Origin: Closterium sp. NIES-65
Lineage: Eukaryota > Streptophyta > Zygnematophyceae > Desmidiales > Closteriaceae
Assembly (NCBI GenBank): GCA_948144175.1
Contig: CANXME010002051.1
Span: forward strand, 186,001 to 250,000
Reading direction: 5' to 3'
Length of the DNA: 64,000 nt
A program made the position numbers and the translations under genes. Of this stretch, positions 22,228 through 32,296 are shown piece by piece; the stretch's first letter is position 1, and the number at the start of each line of letters is the position of its first letter. The notes below the pieces were generated by a model. That model was not told where the DNA came from. It searched no databases and worked only from the letters and a program-made list of their open reading frames with translations.

Positions 22228-23338
22228 TGTCAACGGGAGGTGGGTATTGGCCCCATCCTCGCTTGGGCGGAGCCGACTTCGTGGTCAGGTGTGAGGGGAG
22301 CAGCCGACCTGCAGCAGTGGGTGAGTTGGTTGACGAGGAGGTCGACCTGCACGGGGACCACTGCACGGGCGCCGACTTCAAGGTGGCGCCAACTTCAGGG
22401 AGGTCGACTTGGGAGTTGACCTGCAGAGGACGTCAACTTGGTGACGTCAACTTGGGGAAGCCGACTTCGGTGGTCGGTTGACGGACTGCTGGTCGACCTG
22501 CGGGTGGTCGACTAGACCTGGTGGTCGACGAAGGAGGGGCCGACGTCGACCTCGACTCAGGACGGCGAGCAGTTGGGCGTCGAGTAGCGGGCCGTCAACT
22601 TCGTGACGCCAACTTCGGGTGGCCGACGTGGGTGGTCGGCCTACGACTGTGCTGGTCGACGAGGAGCAGGTCGACCAGGAGTACTGGTCGACGTGGAGCT
22701 GGTCGACCAGAAGGAACGTCGACCCGGAGGAGGTCGACCGATGGAGGTGGTCGTCGACTTGGGAGGTCGACGAGCACGTACGGGAGTTGCTGGTCGACGT
22801 GGTTGCCCGGTCGACCAGGTTACTTGGGTGACAAAGTGCTGCGGAGGAGTGCGACGGTCGCCCAGGCGAAGTTGGCGAGCCCGACCTCGGTGGTGGTATC
22901 CCGAGGTCGTCGTGGCGGATCAGAGGCTGTCGTCAGCTCGAGGTTGACGTGGTGTGTGCGCTGTGCAGGTGACGAGACTCTGCACGCCAATCATCTGTGC
23001 GCACCTACGGTGCACTGCTGTCCTGCGTGAGCAACGCTGGCGCGTCATCAATCTGCGACCTTGGCATGTCGTCGACCTTGCCTTGCTGGAGCGCGGTCGA
23101 CCAAGTTGCGCTGGCAGTTGGCCGACCTGAATGCTTGCTCTAATGTAGTCTTGCTATGCCAACTTCATTGTACCATTGTTCTGAACTTTTTCCTAGTGGA
23201 ACTCTTGCCAACTTTCCCCGTGAACTAGCAAGTAGTGTGCGCACAAGGAAACTGACTAAGGACTAACGAACGCAGAGATCACACGAGCACACGTGCCTAG
23301 CCTGTAGCCTAGCTCCCGTTGCAGCAGCTATCTCCGCA
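22228..23338 (+). repeat. 3' LTR of El2 (1,111 bp)
   Basis: Begins TGTCAACGGGAGG and ends ATCTCCGCA. It is about 30 bp shorter than the 5' LTR because of small deletions in its second half (near 23010 and 23100). Confidence 0.93.
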
Positions 23339-23359
23339 TCACCCATGAGTCCTTACAAC

Positions 23360-23917
23360 CAGGGCCCAAAATAGCAAGGTATAATGCCCTGATTACCCTT
23401 ATAGGCGACCGCTTTTTCAGAGTTACCCATTCAAAATCAGGCTTTCGAGATTTTTACCCTCACGCAAAAAGATTATGTTTGTTTTTACACTGATTGTGAT
23501 TCTGGTTACACTAGCGGAATCATGGTTTGGTGTACATCGCCCTCATACCGAACCCCTTTTTAGCGCGGATCAGCCCACAGTTCGCGTGCTGAAAAACTGA
23601 ACCACGCACCCACTGCCATCGTAGTGACCCACAATATAGCCAACGCACCCCAGAATCGTGCCACACCATGCCGTGCCTACTCCCAGCTGAGCCAAGTAGC
23701 GCGCCAAATCAGTTTTGTGCTAGTTGAATGATACATGTGAAATTAAATAGCATGCATTGAAAACATGCTAACTAAAATTATACCCTGGTAAAATCAGTGT
23801 AAGGAAAATGTTAGGCTGCTGCGATCAGGGTATAATTTTTTTTACCATACGGGTTAGTGTAACGGGGGCCTTGAACCCTGATTTGTTACTGTGGGCCTAA
23901 ACCAATTTTGGGCCCTG
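23360..23917. mobile_element. Non-autonomous hAT-like DNA transposon (MITE), 558 bp
   Basis: Perfect 13-bp terminal inverted repeats, CAGGGCCCAAAAT at 23360-23372 and its complement at 23905-23917. They are flanked by 8-bp direct repeats CTTACAAC (23352-23359) and CTGACAAC (23918-23925) with one mismatch. An 8-bp duplication and CAGGG ends are hallmarks of the hAT superfamily. Subterminal copies of CCCTGATT and GGTATAAT in both orientations (about 23380-23397, 23822-23835, 23868-23880) resemble transposase-binding repeats. The interior is AT-rich and has no ORF of note. Confidence 0.85.
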
Positions 23918-24185
23918 CTGACAACCATCTCACGAACCATCCGCTGCATCCACAACCGCTGCACGTGCCTCCGTGACCTCCCCATCTTACTGCTCAAACT
24001 TTCAGTCTCGTCCCTTCATGTCTTCAACCCACGCACTCAGTTCTCATCCTGTCTTGCATATTTCTCTGTTGTAAGTTCACCCAATTTACCATTCCAGCCT
24101 GCATTGTACCGTAAGTCCACTGTTCAGTAATCTGCCATTTGATTGTCAGGTGATTTTGTTTCTACCAACAACTGCCAAGTTTGAT
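23918..24185. other. Low-copy sequence between the hAT-like element and ElE
   Basis: No repeat family of this window matches it and no convincing ORF is present. It is pyrimidine-rich, with splice-like signals such as TTGTAAGTTCACC near 24068. It may be original host sequence (intron or intergenic), but nothing specific can be said. Confidence 0.4.
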
Positions 24186-24190
24186 CCTCC

Positions 24191-24602
24191 TGTTGTTCAG
24201 GATCCACAGGATCCACGGTTGTAGGAGATGGTGTAGAAGTTGGGGGTAGCATAGGGTTGGCTGGTTGGTGAGTCCCCAATCCTCCACCAGCAACTCCCCC
24301 CTGCTCTCCAGCCTCTCTACTTCTATCCATCTCGCCACTAGCACCTCCGGAGTTCGTACCAACCATATTGAAGCCTTATGATCGGTGGAAACTTGAGAAA
24401 TCGTTTGGAGAGAATTCTGCCAGAAATTTTGATTCTACAAAAATCGCCGTCGCGGACTGGATACTTCGATTTTGAACGTGTTTCGCCCACCAATCGAAAG
24501 TTCGCAAGCCGAGCTACTAGAAAATGGTCTCACTTGACAACATTGGTGGAGAATTAATGACGATTCGTCATCTCAAAGTCGACTACCCGCTCTGATACCA
24601 CT
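24191..24602 (-). repeat. Left deleted copy of ElE: LTR tip plus 5' interior
   Basis: 24206-24602 repeats 29837-30230 nearly base for base, including the Gag start (MVGTNSGGASGEMD, ATG at 24364-24366) and the primer site GCTCTGATACCA at 24589-24600. It is joined to the outermost bases of an LTR at 24191-24205. Confidence 0.88.
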
Positions 24603-25373
24603 TGTTGTTCAGGATCCGTCACTTTGAGAGCTTACGACGAACTCATTACTCAACTAAACGCAAATCCGCTCGGTAGGAAGTTGTGCCTTAGGCTTAACTA
24701 CCATCTCCAAGTTGAATCAGTCGTTGAGATGGTTTATAGATTGAGAATCAAGTAAAAAAGTCCAGTAGCCGCATGGCTAGAATGGTGGAGGAAGTACAAA
24801 CATTAAGGCATAGAAAGTTGGAGTTGGGGACTCCAAGAGAACCATGAGAGAGAAGGGGTTCTCCAAGAGTTAGGGAAGGATGGTAGGAACCTTCCTAGCA
24901 GCAAGGATGCAACCCTCATCATGAGGTCCTTGAGGTGTCACATGCAAAATCCAATCTAGTTGGATTTTGCCTAGGTGTTGCAACATTTGCAACCCATGCT
25001 AGAAACTTCTAGCCACCCCAATCCAAAAGTCAAAGTTGGCTTCCTAACCACCCAACCAAAGATCCCTTTATAGTCATGTCCCAAGTAATCACCCAAATTA
25101 GATATAACCCCAAAAGGTAATAAGAAATCCAAGTCTTGGAAATCTTGTAACTTGGGCGATCTTGGTCGGAATAAGGCGATCTTGGTGTTGTTGGAAAGCT
25201 CTGGATTTCTCCTGCATGATCAAACATTTAGACTTGGAGAAAAACACAGAGATGATAATATCCAACAGCCATGCACAATGATATACGCTCATGCAAATCA
25301 TGGAAGCACAAATAGCACGAGCACTCGGCAGGACGTTAGGATGACATGCACTCAAAATGACGTGCATCCAACA
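24603..25373 (-). repeat. ElE LTR (771 bp), middle copy
   Basis: On the plus strand begins TGTTGTTCAGG and ends GCATCCAACA; on the coding strand TGTTGGATGC...CTGAACAACA. It has the same length as the right copy and only scattered single-base differences. Confidence 0.92.
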
Positions 25374-25386
25374 AACTCCCCCTCAG
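25374..25386 (-). promoter_or_regulatory. Polypurine tract of ElE
   Basis: The complement reads CTGAGGGGGAGTT next to the LTR start. Confidence 0.75.
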
Positions 25387-25473
25387 ACTAACGGACTGCA
25401 TGCACACACACTCACACACATGCATAGTCTCATGCACACAATCACACATGCATTCATGACACTGCTGCCCTCA

Positions 25474-28400
25474 CTAGTGCAATGCCATGCCACACATATT
25501 AGCACACTTCCAATGTGCGCTCTCGGGACGTCTCTTGGTGAGAAAATCTGCCGCGTGCTTGCTAGCCTTCACATGATGAAGCTCAACAGCTCCCGCCTTC
25601 ACCATCTGCCTCACCCAGTGCCACTTAATCTTCATGTGCTTGTTCAGCCCATTGAGGATAAGATTATTGGCCATGCCAATAGCAGCCTCTCTGTCGGAGA
25701 AAAGTGGTGTAGGTTCCTCCTGTTCAGCTCCCATGTCCTCCGGCAGCTTCCTCAGGAGCACGATCTCCTTGATGGCATGGTACATCGCCATGTACTCTGC
25801 CTCTCCGGAAGACTGAGCAATCTCACTCTGCTTCTTGGACCTCCAGCTCACTGGTCCACCTCCGACCATGCACACAAAGCCGCCAACCAATGACTGATCC
25901 TCATCCTCTGAGGTCCATGTGGCGTCGGTGAAGCACGACAGCTTCAAGGTACCAGGCGTGACCCAATCTGCTCCAATCTGTTTCAGCTGGCCGCCAGCTG
26001 AAAACTGAACACCAGCAGATGCCGTTGATCCAAGGTAGCGCACCAAGCGCTTTGCCACCTCCAACTGCTCCACAGTGGGCCGTTGCATAACTCTGGCTAG
26101 CTGCCCCACTCCGAATGAAGCATCAGGTCGTGTATGCACTGCAACATACATCACACTCGCAATGAGTGACTGGTACTCGTTTTGCTGCTCATCCTCGAGT
26201 ACATGATCCTCCTCAGCTGCCTTCTTCGGTTTGAAGCCCGCAGGGAACGGTGTCATCACAGTGCGACCCCCAGTCACACCATACCGCTCCATGACACCAG
26301 AGATGTAGTGTGACTGATGCACCTTCAGCCACCTCCTCTCAACATCCCTCTCAATCTGCAGCCCCAAGTAGTAGTGGACATCCCCCAGCATCTTGCACTT
26401 GAAGTTTTCCATCAACAGCTTCTGTGTCCTCTCAATCTGCTCCATGGAAGGTGAGAACAGCAGTATGTCGCCGACATACACCAGCAGCAAAAGCAGCTGC
26501 TCCCCCTCTCCAAGCAGAAACAAGCTGTGATCCGCCTGGGACGTCTTGAAGTCTCCACTCAGCAGCACCTCCTCAAGCTTCTTGTACCAACACCTGGGTG
26601 CTTGCTTAAGGCCATAGATGGCCTTCTTAAGCTTGCACACCCGGCTGGTCCCATCCTCATAGCCGTCGGGCTGCGCCATGTAGATATCCTCCAACAACAC
26701 TCCATTTAGGAACGCAGTGGTGATATCCATCTGCTTCACGTGCCATCCCTTCACAGCTGCGCTAGCCATCAAAGTTCTCAGTGTCAATGGCTTAGCAATG
26801 GGAGCAAAAATCTCCCCAAAGTCGACCTTCTCCGTCTGCAGAAACCCCTTGGCGACCAAACGGCTCTTGAACCGCTCCAACGCACCATCAGCTCCACTCT
26901 TCACCTTGAAGACCCACTTGCTGCTGATCGACCGTCGCCCCTCGGGTAACTCAACAAGCTCCCAAGTCCCATTCTCAATAAGACTGTTGAACTCCGCATC
27001 CATGGCAACCTTCCACTCCTCCTTTTGAGGTCCACTCAGTGCCTCCTCCACTGTGGCTGGTTCTCCAGGCAAGGGTGTGAAGAAACAGAACGCGATCTCC
27101 TCATCCTCTCCCTTATCCGCCTGAACCGCCATGGCACCTTGCTTGGGTCCTCCCAAACGGCTTTACTTCAGCCTTGAGGGTGCTGCTGCCACTCTTTTCT
27201 CGCGGGTTGCAATCTGCTGCCCATGTAGTGAAGCTCCTCTCTGCACACTTCTCTTGGTGACCTTGGCGTTTGCAGCAGGCTCGGGCATAGATGGTGAGTC
27301 CACACGTGCCGACTCATCCTCCAACCCCACCTCCGCAGCAGGACCAGCGCCTTGCTGCTCACCACCGCCACTGTGGTCACTGGTCAGCTCTGACCCAGGG
27401 AGATCCTCAAGGTGCAGCTGAACCTCCCCCAGTGCAGACCACTCAATCTCCTGCAGACGCAAGCCAATCTGCACCTGCTGCTGCTGCTGCTGCCAGTCCT
27501 TGTACATGACGTCCTCCACAAACTTGACGTCACGGCTGACCAGCGACTTCTTGCTCTTAGGGTCCCACATCAGCCACCCCTTCGAGTCAGGAGCCATCCC
27601 AAGATGGACAGCCCACACAGCAGCAACTTCCAGCTTGTGCCTCTGCTCCTTAGGCACCATCACAAGCCCCATGCAGCCCCACACACGCAGCATGTCAATA
27701 GATGGTTTCTTCCCAAGCCAACGCTCGTACGTCACCCAATGCTTGTCGCCAACATGCGTCAAGACCCTGTTCTTGACCGTAATGACATGGCGAACGGCAT
27801 CAGGCCAGAACTTGTAGGGCATCCCAGCAGCCCCCAACAAGGTCTTAGCCGCCTCGCCAATAGTCCGGTTGGCACGCTCAGCAATGCCGTTCTGCTGCAG
27901 TGTTCCAGGGCAGGTCAGCTGATGTCGGATGCCATTTCTCTTGAGGAACTTGGTGAATTCCGCTCCAAGGAACTCTCCACCTCGGTCGCTCCTCAGCACC
28001 TTCACCAGCCGCATCGCTTGCCGCTCCACCATCGGCAACCAATCCTCCTTGATCGCCGCTGCAGCATCGCTCTTCTTGGACAAGGGACGCGCCCACGTGA
28101 AACGGCTCCATTCGTCCACCATGGTAAGGAAGTACAGCACTCCCCCAGTCCCCTCAGTCCTCATAGGACCCACCAGGTCCATGTGCACCACCTCCAATGG
28201 TGCCTTCGCTGATCCCTCCGCTCGTGGGAACGGGAACCGCGCAAACTTGTTTTGCATGCACGCCTCGCAGCTGCCATAGTGAGTGCCATCTCCTTGCAGT
28301 TGCAGCCCATGCACGCACTTCTCCTTGTGCATCACCTCCAATGTAGAAACAGCCACGTGTGCGAGCCCCCGATGCCAAGTCTCCCAATCCGCTTGGCCCG

Positions 28401-29994
28401 AGGTAGCCGACGCCTTCACCGCCATGCTTCCTCCAATCAGCTCCTCTCCTTACACACCTTGTTGCTCCTCCTTGGTGACACTCTCCTCCATAGATGCCGC
28501 CGCTGCCGTCTTGCCCGATTTCTGCCAAGGGAGGACCGGGATCTGCCACATCCGCTTGTGGACATCTCCCTTCCACTACAGGTCCCAAATGAGGCGCTCA
28601 TCGTTGTAGGCACGATAGCGCTCCGAGCCAATCGTCTCGGTGTTCACACCCGCATCTCCCAACCGGCCGGTAGAAATCAGGTTCGCGCACAAGTCCGGCA
28701 CCCACAGCACGTTCTTCAGCCCCACGAGCTCTCCATCCGCTCCCATGAACTTGGCGCATCCCATGCCCATGACCTCGGCCTTGGCGCCCGTCGCGGATGT
28801 GACCGTAGAGATAGGTGCAGGCTGACTCTCATCGAGTAGGTCTGCACGAGGAGTCATGTGCTAGGAGCTTCCCGAGTCAATCACCCAATGGGTGAGGGGG
28901 TGTAGGAGAACCTTGGCAGCAATAGCGAGGTCGGTTGCGCTTTCGTTCACGAAGAAGAAGAACCCGGCCTTCCGCTCCTCAGATTTGCCGCCTTTTTCCT
29001 CCTTCTCCTCTCCACTAGCTCCCATGACTCCCCCACTCCTCGTGCCACCACGCTGGTTGCTTGATGAAGGCGGGGTCCAATCCTTGGGTCGTTGGTAGCA
29101 CTTCCGCCAACGATGTCCGCGCTTCTTGCAATAGAAGCACACCTCCCCTTGACCCCCGCCGCCATCCTCCTTAGAGTAGTCCTTGTTCTTGCCCTTCCAC
29201 TTCTTCTTGAAGCCACTCTTTCCACCTCCAACTCCATAGCCAGCCCCCTCCTCCGAGCGCTCCACACTCCGCCGCCGCAAGTCTTCCTCAAGGTTGCGCG
29301 CGCGAATGTAATCCACGCTCCACTGGGGCTATTGAGAGTTGAGGTTGATCGCAAAGGCAGACCACGACTCCGGCAGCCATATCACGATCTCCACGCATTG
29401 CACGAGCTCCGGGTACACCACACCGCCTCCTTGGAGCTTCGTGAAGATGTCGCGCATCTCATCCAACACCGGTTGCATCGATTCTCCATCAACAAACTTG
29501 ATGTCGCGCAGCCGCCGCGCGAGTAGCACGATCCCGGTAGCATGTGTCGGTGAGTGCACATCCAGAAGCTTCCTCCAAGCCTTGGGGCCATACTCTGGAT
29601 CACCCAAGAGGTCCTTGATGTAGTCAAGTTGTCGCCCGCTAACCGCTTGAACCATGAGCATGTACGCGTCGAACGATCGCTTCATCTACGCTCCTTTCAA
29701 CTCCGCGGCCTCCGGCATCTTCTCCTACCCGTCCACCAGGTCCAATAGCTTGTATTGGGTATACATTAGCCTTATGCGGAAACTCCAGTGCTCGTAGTCC
29801 TCCCCCATGAACTTCTCAATAGAGAACGCCTTCACAGGATCCACGGTTGTAGGAGATGGTGTAGAAGTTGGGGGTAGCGTAGGGTTGGCTGGTTGGTGAG
29901 TCCCCACTCCTCCACCAACAACTCCCCCCTGCTCTCCAGCCTCTCTACTTCCATCCATCTTGCCACTAGCACCTCCGGAGTTCGTACCAACCAT
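25474..29994 (-). pseudogene. ElE Gag-Pol: single frame of 1,507 codons with seven nonsense codons and no frameshift
   Basis: Start ATG at 29992-29994, end TAG 25474-25476; the whole span keeps one frame. Gag: FSIEKFMGEDYEHWSFRIRL, UBN2-like capsid text, zinc knuckle CFYCKKRGHRWRKC (about 29110-29155). Protease: WVIDSGSS followed by a stop then HMTP. Integrase: WHRGLAHV, CEACMQNKFAR, VVHMDLVGPM, LRSDRGGEFLGAE, QQNGIAERANRTIG. Reverse transcriptase: EWKVAMDAEFNSLIENGTWELV, GLKQAPRCWYKKL, and VYVGDILLFS, where the YVDD box has Gly for the first catalytic Asp (26470-26472). RNase H: CFTDATWTSEDEDQSLVGGFV, SSGEAEYMAMYHAIKE, DFLTKRRPESAHW. Internal stops: TAG 29725-29727, 29686-29688, 29329-29331, 28861-28863, 28576-28578; TAA 28450-28452, 27163-27165. 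Confidence 0.92.
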
Positions 29995-30216
29995 ATTGAA
30001 GCCTTATGAACGGTGGAAACTTGAGAAATCGTTTGGAGAGAATTCTGCCATAAATTTTGATTCTACGAAAATCGCCGTCGCGGACTGGATACTTCGAATT
30101 AGAGCGCCGTTCAACCACCAATCGAAATTTCGCAAGCCTAGCTATAAGAAAGTGGTCTCACTTGACAACATTGGTTGAGAATTAATGACGATTCGTCGTC
30201 TCAAAGTCGACTACCC

Positions 30217-30228
30217 GCTCTGATACCA
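30217..30228 (-). promoter_or_regulatory. Primer-binding site of ElE (initiator-Met)
   Basis: The coding strand reads TGGTATCAGAGC, the classical plant initiator-Met primer site, two bases after the LTR. Confidence 0.9.
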
Positions 30229-30230
30229 CT

Positions 30231-31001
30231 TGTTGTTCAGGATCCGTCACTTTGAGAGCTTACGACGAACTCATTACTCAACTAAACGCAAATCCGCTCG
30301 GTAGGAAGTTGTGACTTAGGCTTAACTACCATCTCCAAGTTGAATCAGTCGTTGAGATGGTTTATAGAGTGAGAACCAAGTAAAAACGTCCAGCAGCCGC
30401 ATGGCTAGAATGGTGGAGGAAGTACAAACATTAAGGCATAGAAAGTTGGAGTTGTGGACTCCAAGAGAACCATGAGAGGGAAGGGGTTCTCCAAGAGCTA
30501 GGGAAGGATGGTAGGAACCTTCCTAGCAGCAAGGATGCAACCCTCATCATGAGGTCCTTGAGGTGTCACATGCAAAATCCAATCTAGTTGGATTTTGCCT
30601 AGGTGTTGCAACATTTGCAACCCATGCTAGAAACTTCTAGCCACCCCAATCCAAAAGTCAAAGTTGGCTTCCTAACCACCCAACCAAAGATCTCTTTATA
30701 GGCATGTCCCAAGTAATCACCCAAATTAGATATAACCCCAAAAGGTAATAAGAAATCCAAGTCTTGGAAATCTTGTAACTTGGGCGATCTTGGTCGGAAT
30801 AAGGCGATCTTGGTGTCGTTGGAAAGCTCTGGATTTCTCCAGCATGATCAAGCATTTAGACTTGGAGAAAAACACAGAGATGATAATATCCAACAGCCAT
30901 GCACAATGACATACGCTCATGCAAATCATGCAAGCACAAATAGCACGAGCACTCGGCAGGACGTTAGGATGACATGCACTCAGAATGACGTGCATCCAAC
31001 A
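30231..31001 (-). repeat. ElE LTR (771 bp), right copy (5' LTR)
   Basis: Begins TGTTGTTCAGG on the plus strand and ends CCAACA at 31001, directly before the duplication CCTCC. Confidence 0.92.
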
Positions 31002-31011
31002 CCTCCAACTT

Positions 31012-31384
31012 TGTTGGGAGAAGAAAATTGACTTGAGTGATTCAAAAGTTCGATAGTATAGTAGTATCGCAGTAGTTCTGCATACATGTGTTACTGTAGC
31101 AGGTGTCCCTTCGCGTGGGTTATAGATAGTAGAGTGAACAGTCGCGAGACTGCTCACGTGACACAGGATTATACCTCTTCGTATAGTCGACTCGATATAT
31201 TAGCCCGTTTCATGAACATGTACATCTTCGAATAGGTACTTCCTAGACTATAAATCTTTTGTATGTTTTCTTTATTATGAATTCTTGTTCTCACAAATTA
31301 CCAGCACATGAATTCCAGTCTTCCACTACAATATCTCAGAAACTAAACTCTCAAAAGATCTTAAGGCATTTTCTCAGCCCAGCA
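31012..31384 (+). repeat. 5' LTR of ElF (373 bp)
   Basis: Begins TGTTGGGAGAAG and ends CAGCCCAGCA, followed by a primer site. No second copy is in the window, so the 5' boundary rests on the TG start and the length only. Confidence 0.7.
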
Positions 31385-31396
31385 TGGTATGAGAGC
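31385..31396 (+). promoter_or_regulatory. Primer-binding site of ElF
   Basis: TGGTATGAGAGC matches the initiator-Met site TGGTATCAGAGC with one change. Confidence 0.75.
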
Positions 31397-31468
31397 ACGA
31401 GAGTTTACGATCTCCTAGTTTTACTATCATCAAGTGACGAAACTTCATTATGAGGGCTAACGTACAGC

Positions 31469-31952
31469 ATGGCTGACGGAAATATCGGTAAAGCCCACTT
31501 GCATAGTGGAGGTAGTGATTCGCAGCAGCCCTCTGCACCACCACTACCTGGCTCTGGTCTATCTGGAGTGACCTTTTCCAGTCATTCTCCAACAGCTACA
31601 TCTGCAACTGGACCAAGAAGCGCTGGAGGATCATCCCAATCCTTCACATTTAACGGAGCCGCAGGAGATGGCACTGCCAATGGAGATGGTGCAGCTGGCC
31701 TCGGCCCTGCCATACAACAAGTATTTCAAGCCATGTCGGAGTTCATGACATCAGTACCCCATGTACAGCAAGTACCTTAAGCTTCATCTTCAGTGAATAT
31801 GGGAACAGCGTCTATGAGCATAGAGAGGACATCTTACATGCCGCAACAGCCGGTTTATTATTGTGCCACCTCGACAGCAATCATGGGTTACTTACGCGTT
31901 TGTGCCACGAAGTGCTCCTACGCAACAACAACAACAGTGACAGGATGGGAAC
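31469..31952 (+). pseudogene. ElF Gag N-terminus, truncated
   Basis: ATG at 31469 opens a Ser/Gly/Pro/Ala-rich segment of 103 codons ending QQVFQAMSEFMTSVPHVQQVP, closed by TAA 31778-31780. The same frame goes on (SMSIERTSYMPQQPVYY) until the El3 insertion. The low-complexity N-terminus after a primer site is typical of copia Gag, but no capsid or zinc motif is left to confirm the family. Confidence 0.6.
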
Positions 31953-32079
31953 TGTCACAAACAACGAATGAGTTGAACTAGCACCAGGATGGGTACAAGT
32001 AGCTAACCCCGATATGGGTTGTACCCCAGATGGGCTACCCCACTACAGCCTACACAATGAGTAACATATATGTTTGACA
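31953..32079 (-). repeat. 3' LTR of El3 (127 bp)
   Basis: The coding strand begins TGTCAAACATATATG and ends TTTGTGACA. The tract CCTATGGGGGTG (32080-32091) precedes it. Confidence 0.85.
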
Positions 32080-32296
32080 CACCCCCATAGGCAAAGCGGG
32101 GGAGAACAAGAGGTCACAAGACCAGTCAAGAACGGCAAAGCAAGCTCAGGGTGGATCACGAAGTCACCACGCATTCTGAGCACAAGCAAAAGGCCACAAG
32201 GCCAGTTCACATGTAGAGTTATATATATAGGAGAACAAGCAGTACAGTGATCACAACCTAGCAAGGGTAAGTATATAGATCACAGTACAAGCAAAG

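Larger units (their letters stand above)
15760..23338 (+). mobile_element. El2, full-length Ty1/copia retrotransposon (copia-A family)
   Basis: A 7.6-kb element with both LTRs, a perfect 5-bp target duplication TCACC (15755-15759 and 23339-23343), a tRNA-Phe primer site and a purine tract. The gag-pol frame carries one deleted stretch and three nonsense codons, so it is not coding-competent. The first 270 bp of the two LTRs differ at roughly ten positions by eye. Confidence 0.95.
24191..31001 (-). mobile_element. ElE, Ty1/copia tandem composite sharing an LTR
   Basis: Left to right: the first bases of an LTR (TGTTGTTCAGGATCC, 24191-24205), a stretch of 5' interior with gag start and primer site (to 24602), a full LTR (24603-25373), a complete interior (25374-30230) and a second full LTR (30231-31001). 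The unit is flanked by a perfect 5-bp duplication CCTCC (24186-24190 and 31002-31006). The middle LTR serves as 3' LTR of the complete copy and as 5' LTR of the deleted copy. The deleted copy lost everything between two CAGGATCC motifs, one in the LTR tip and one in the 5' interior. Confidence 0.9.
31012..31952 (+). mobile_element. ElF, 5' end of an LTR retrotransposon, truncated by El3
   Basis: A plus-strand 5' LTR, primer site and the first part of gag, cut at 31952 where the El3 LTR begins. The 5 bases before the LTR are AACTT; the other end is lost. It is separated from ElE by five bases. Confidence 0.75.
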
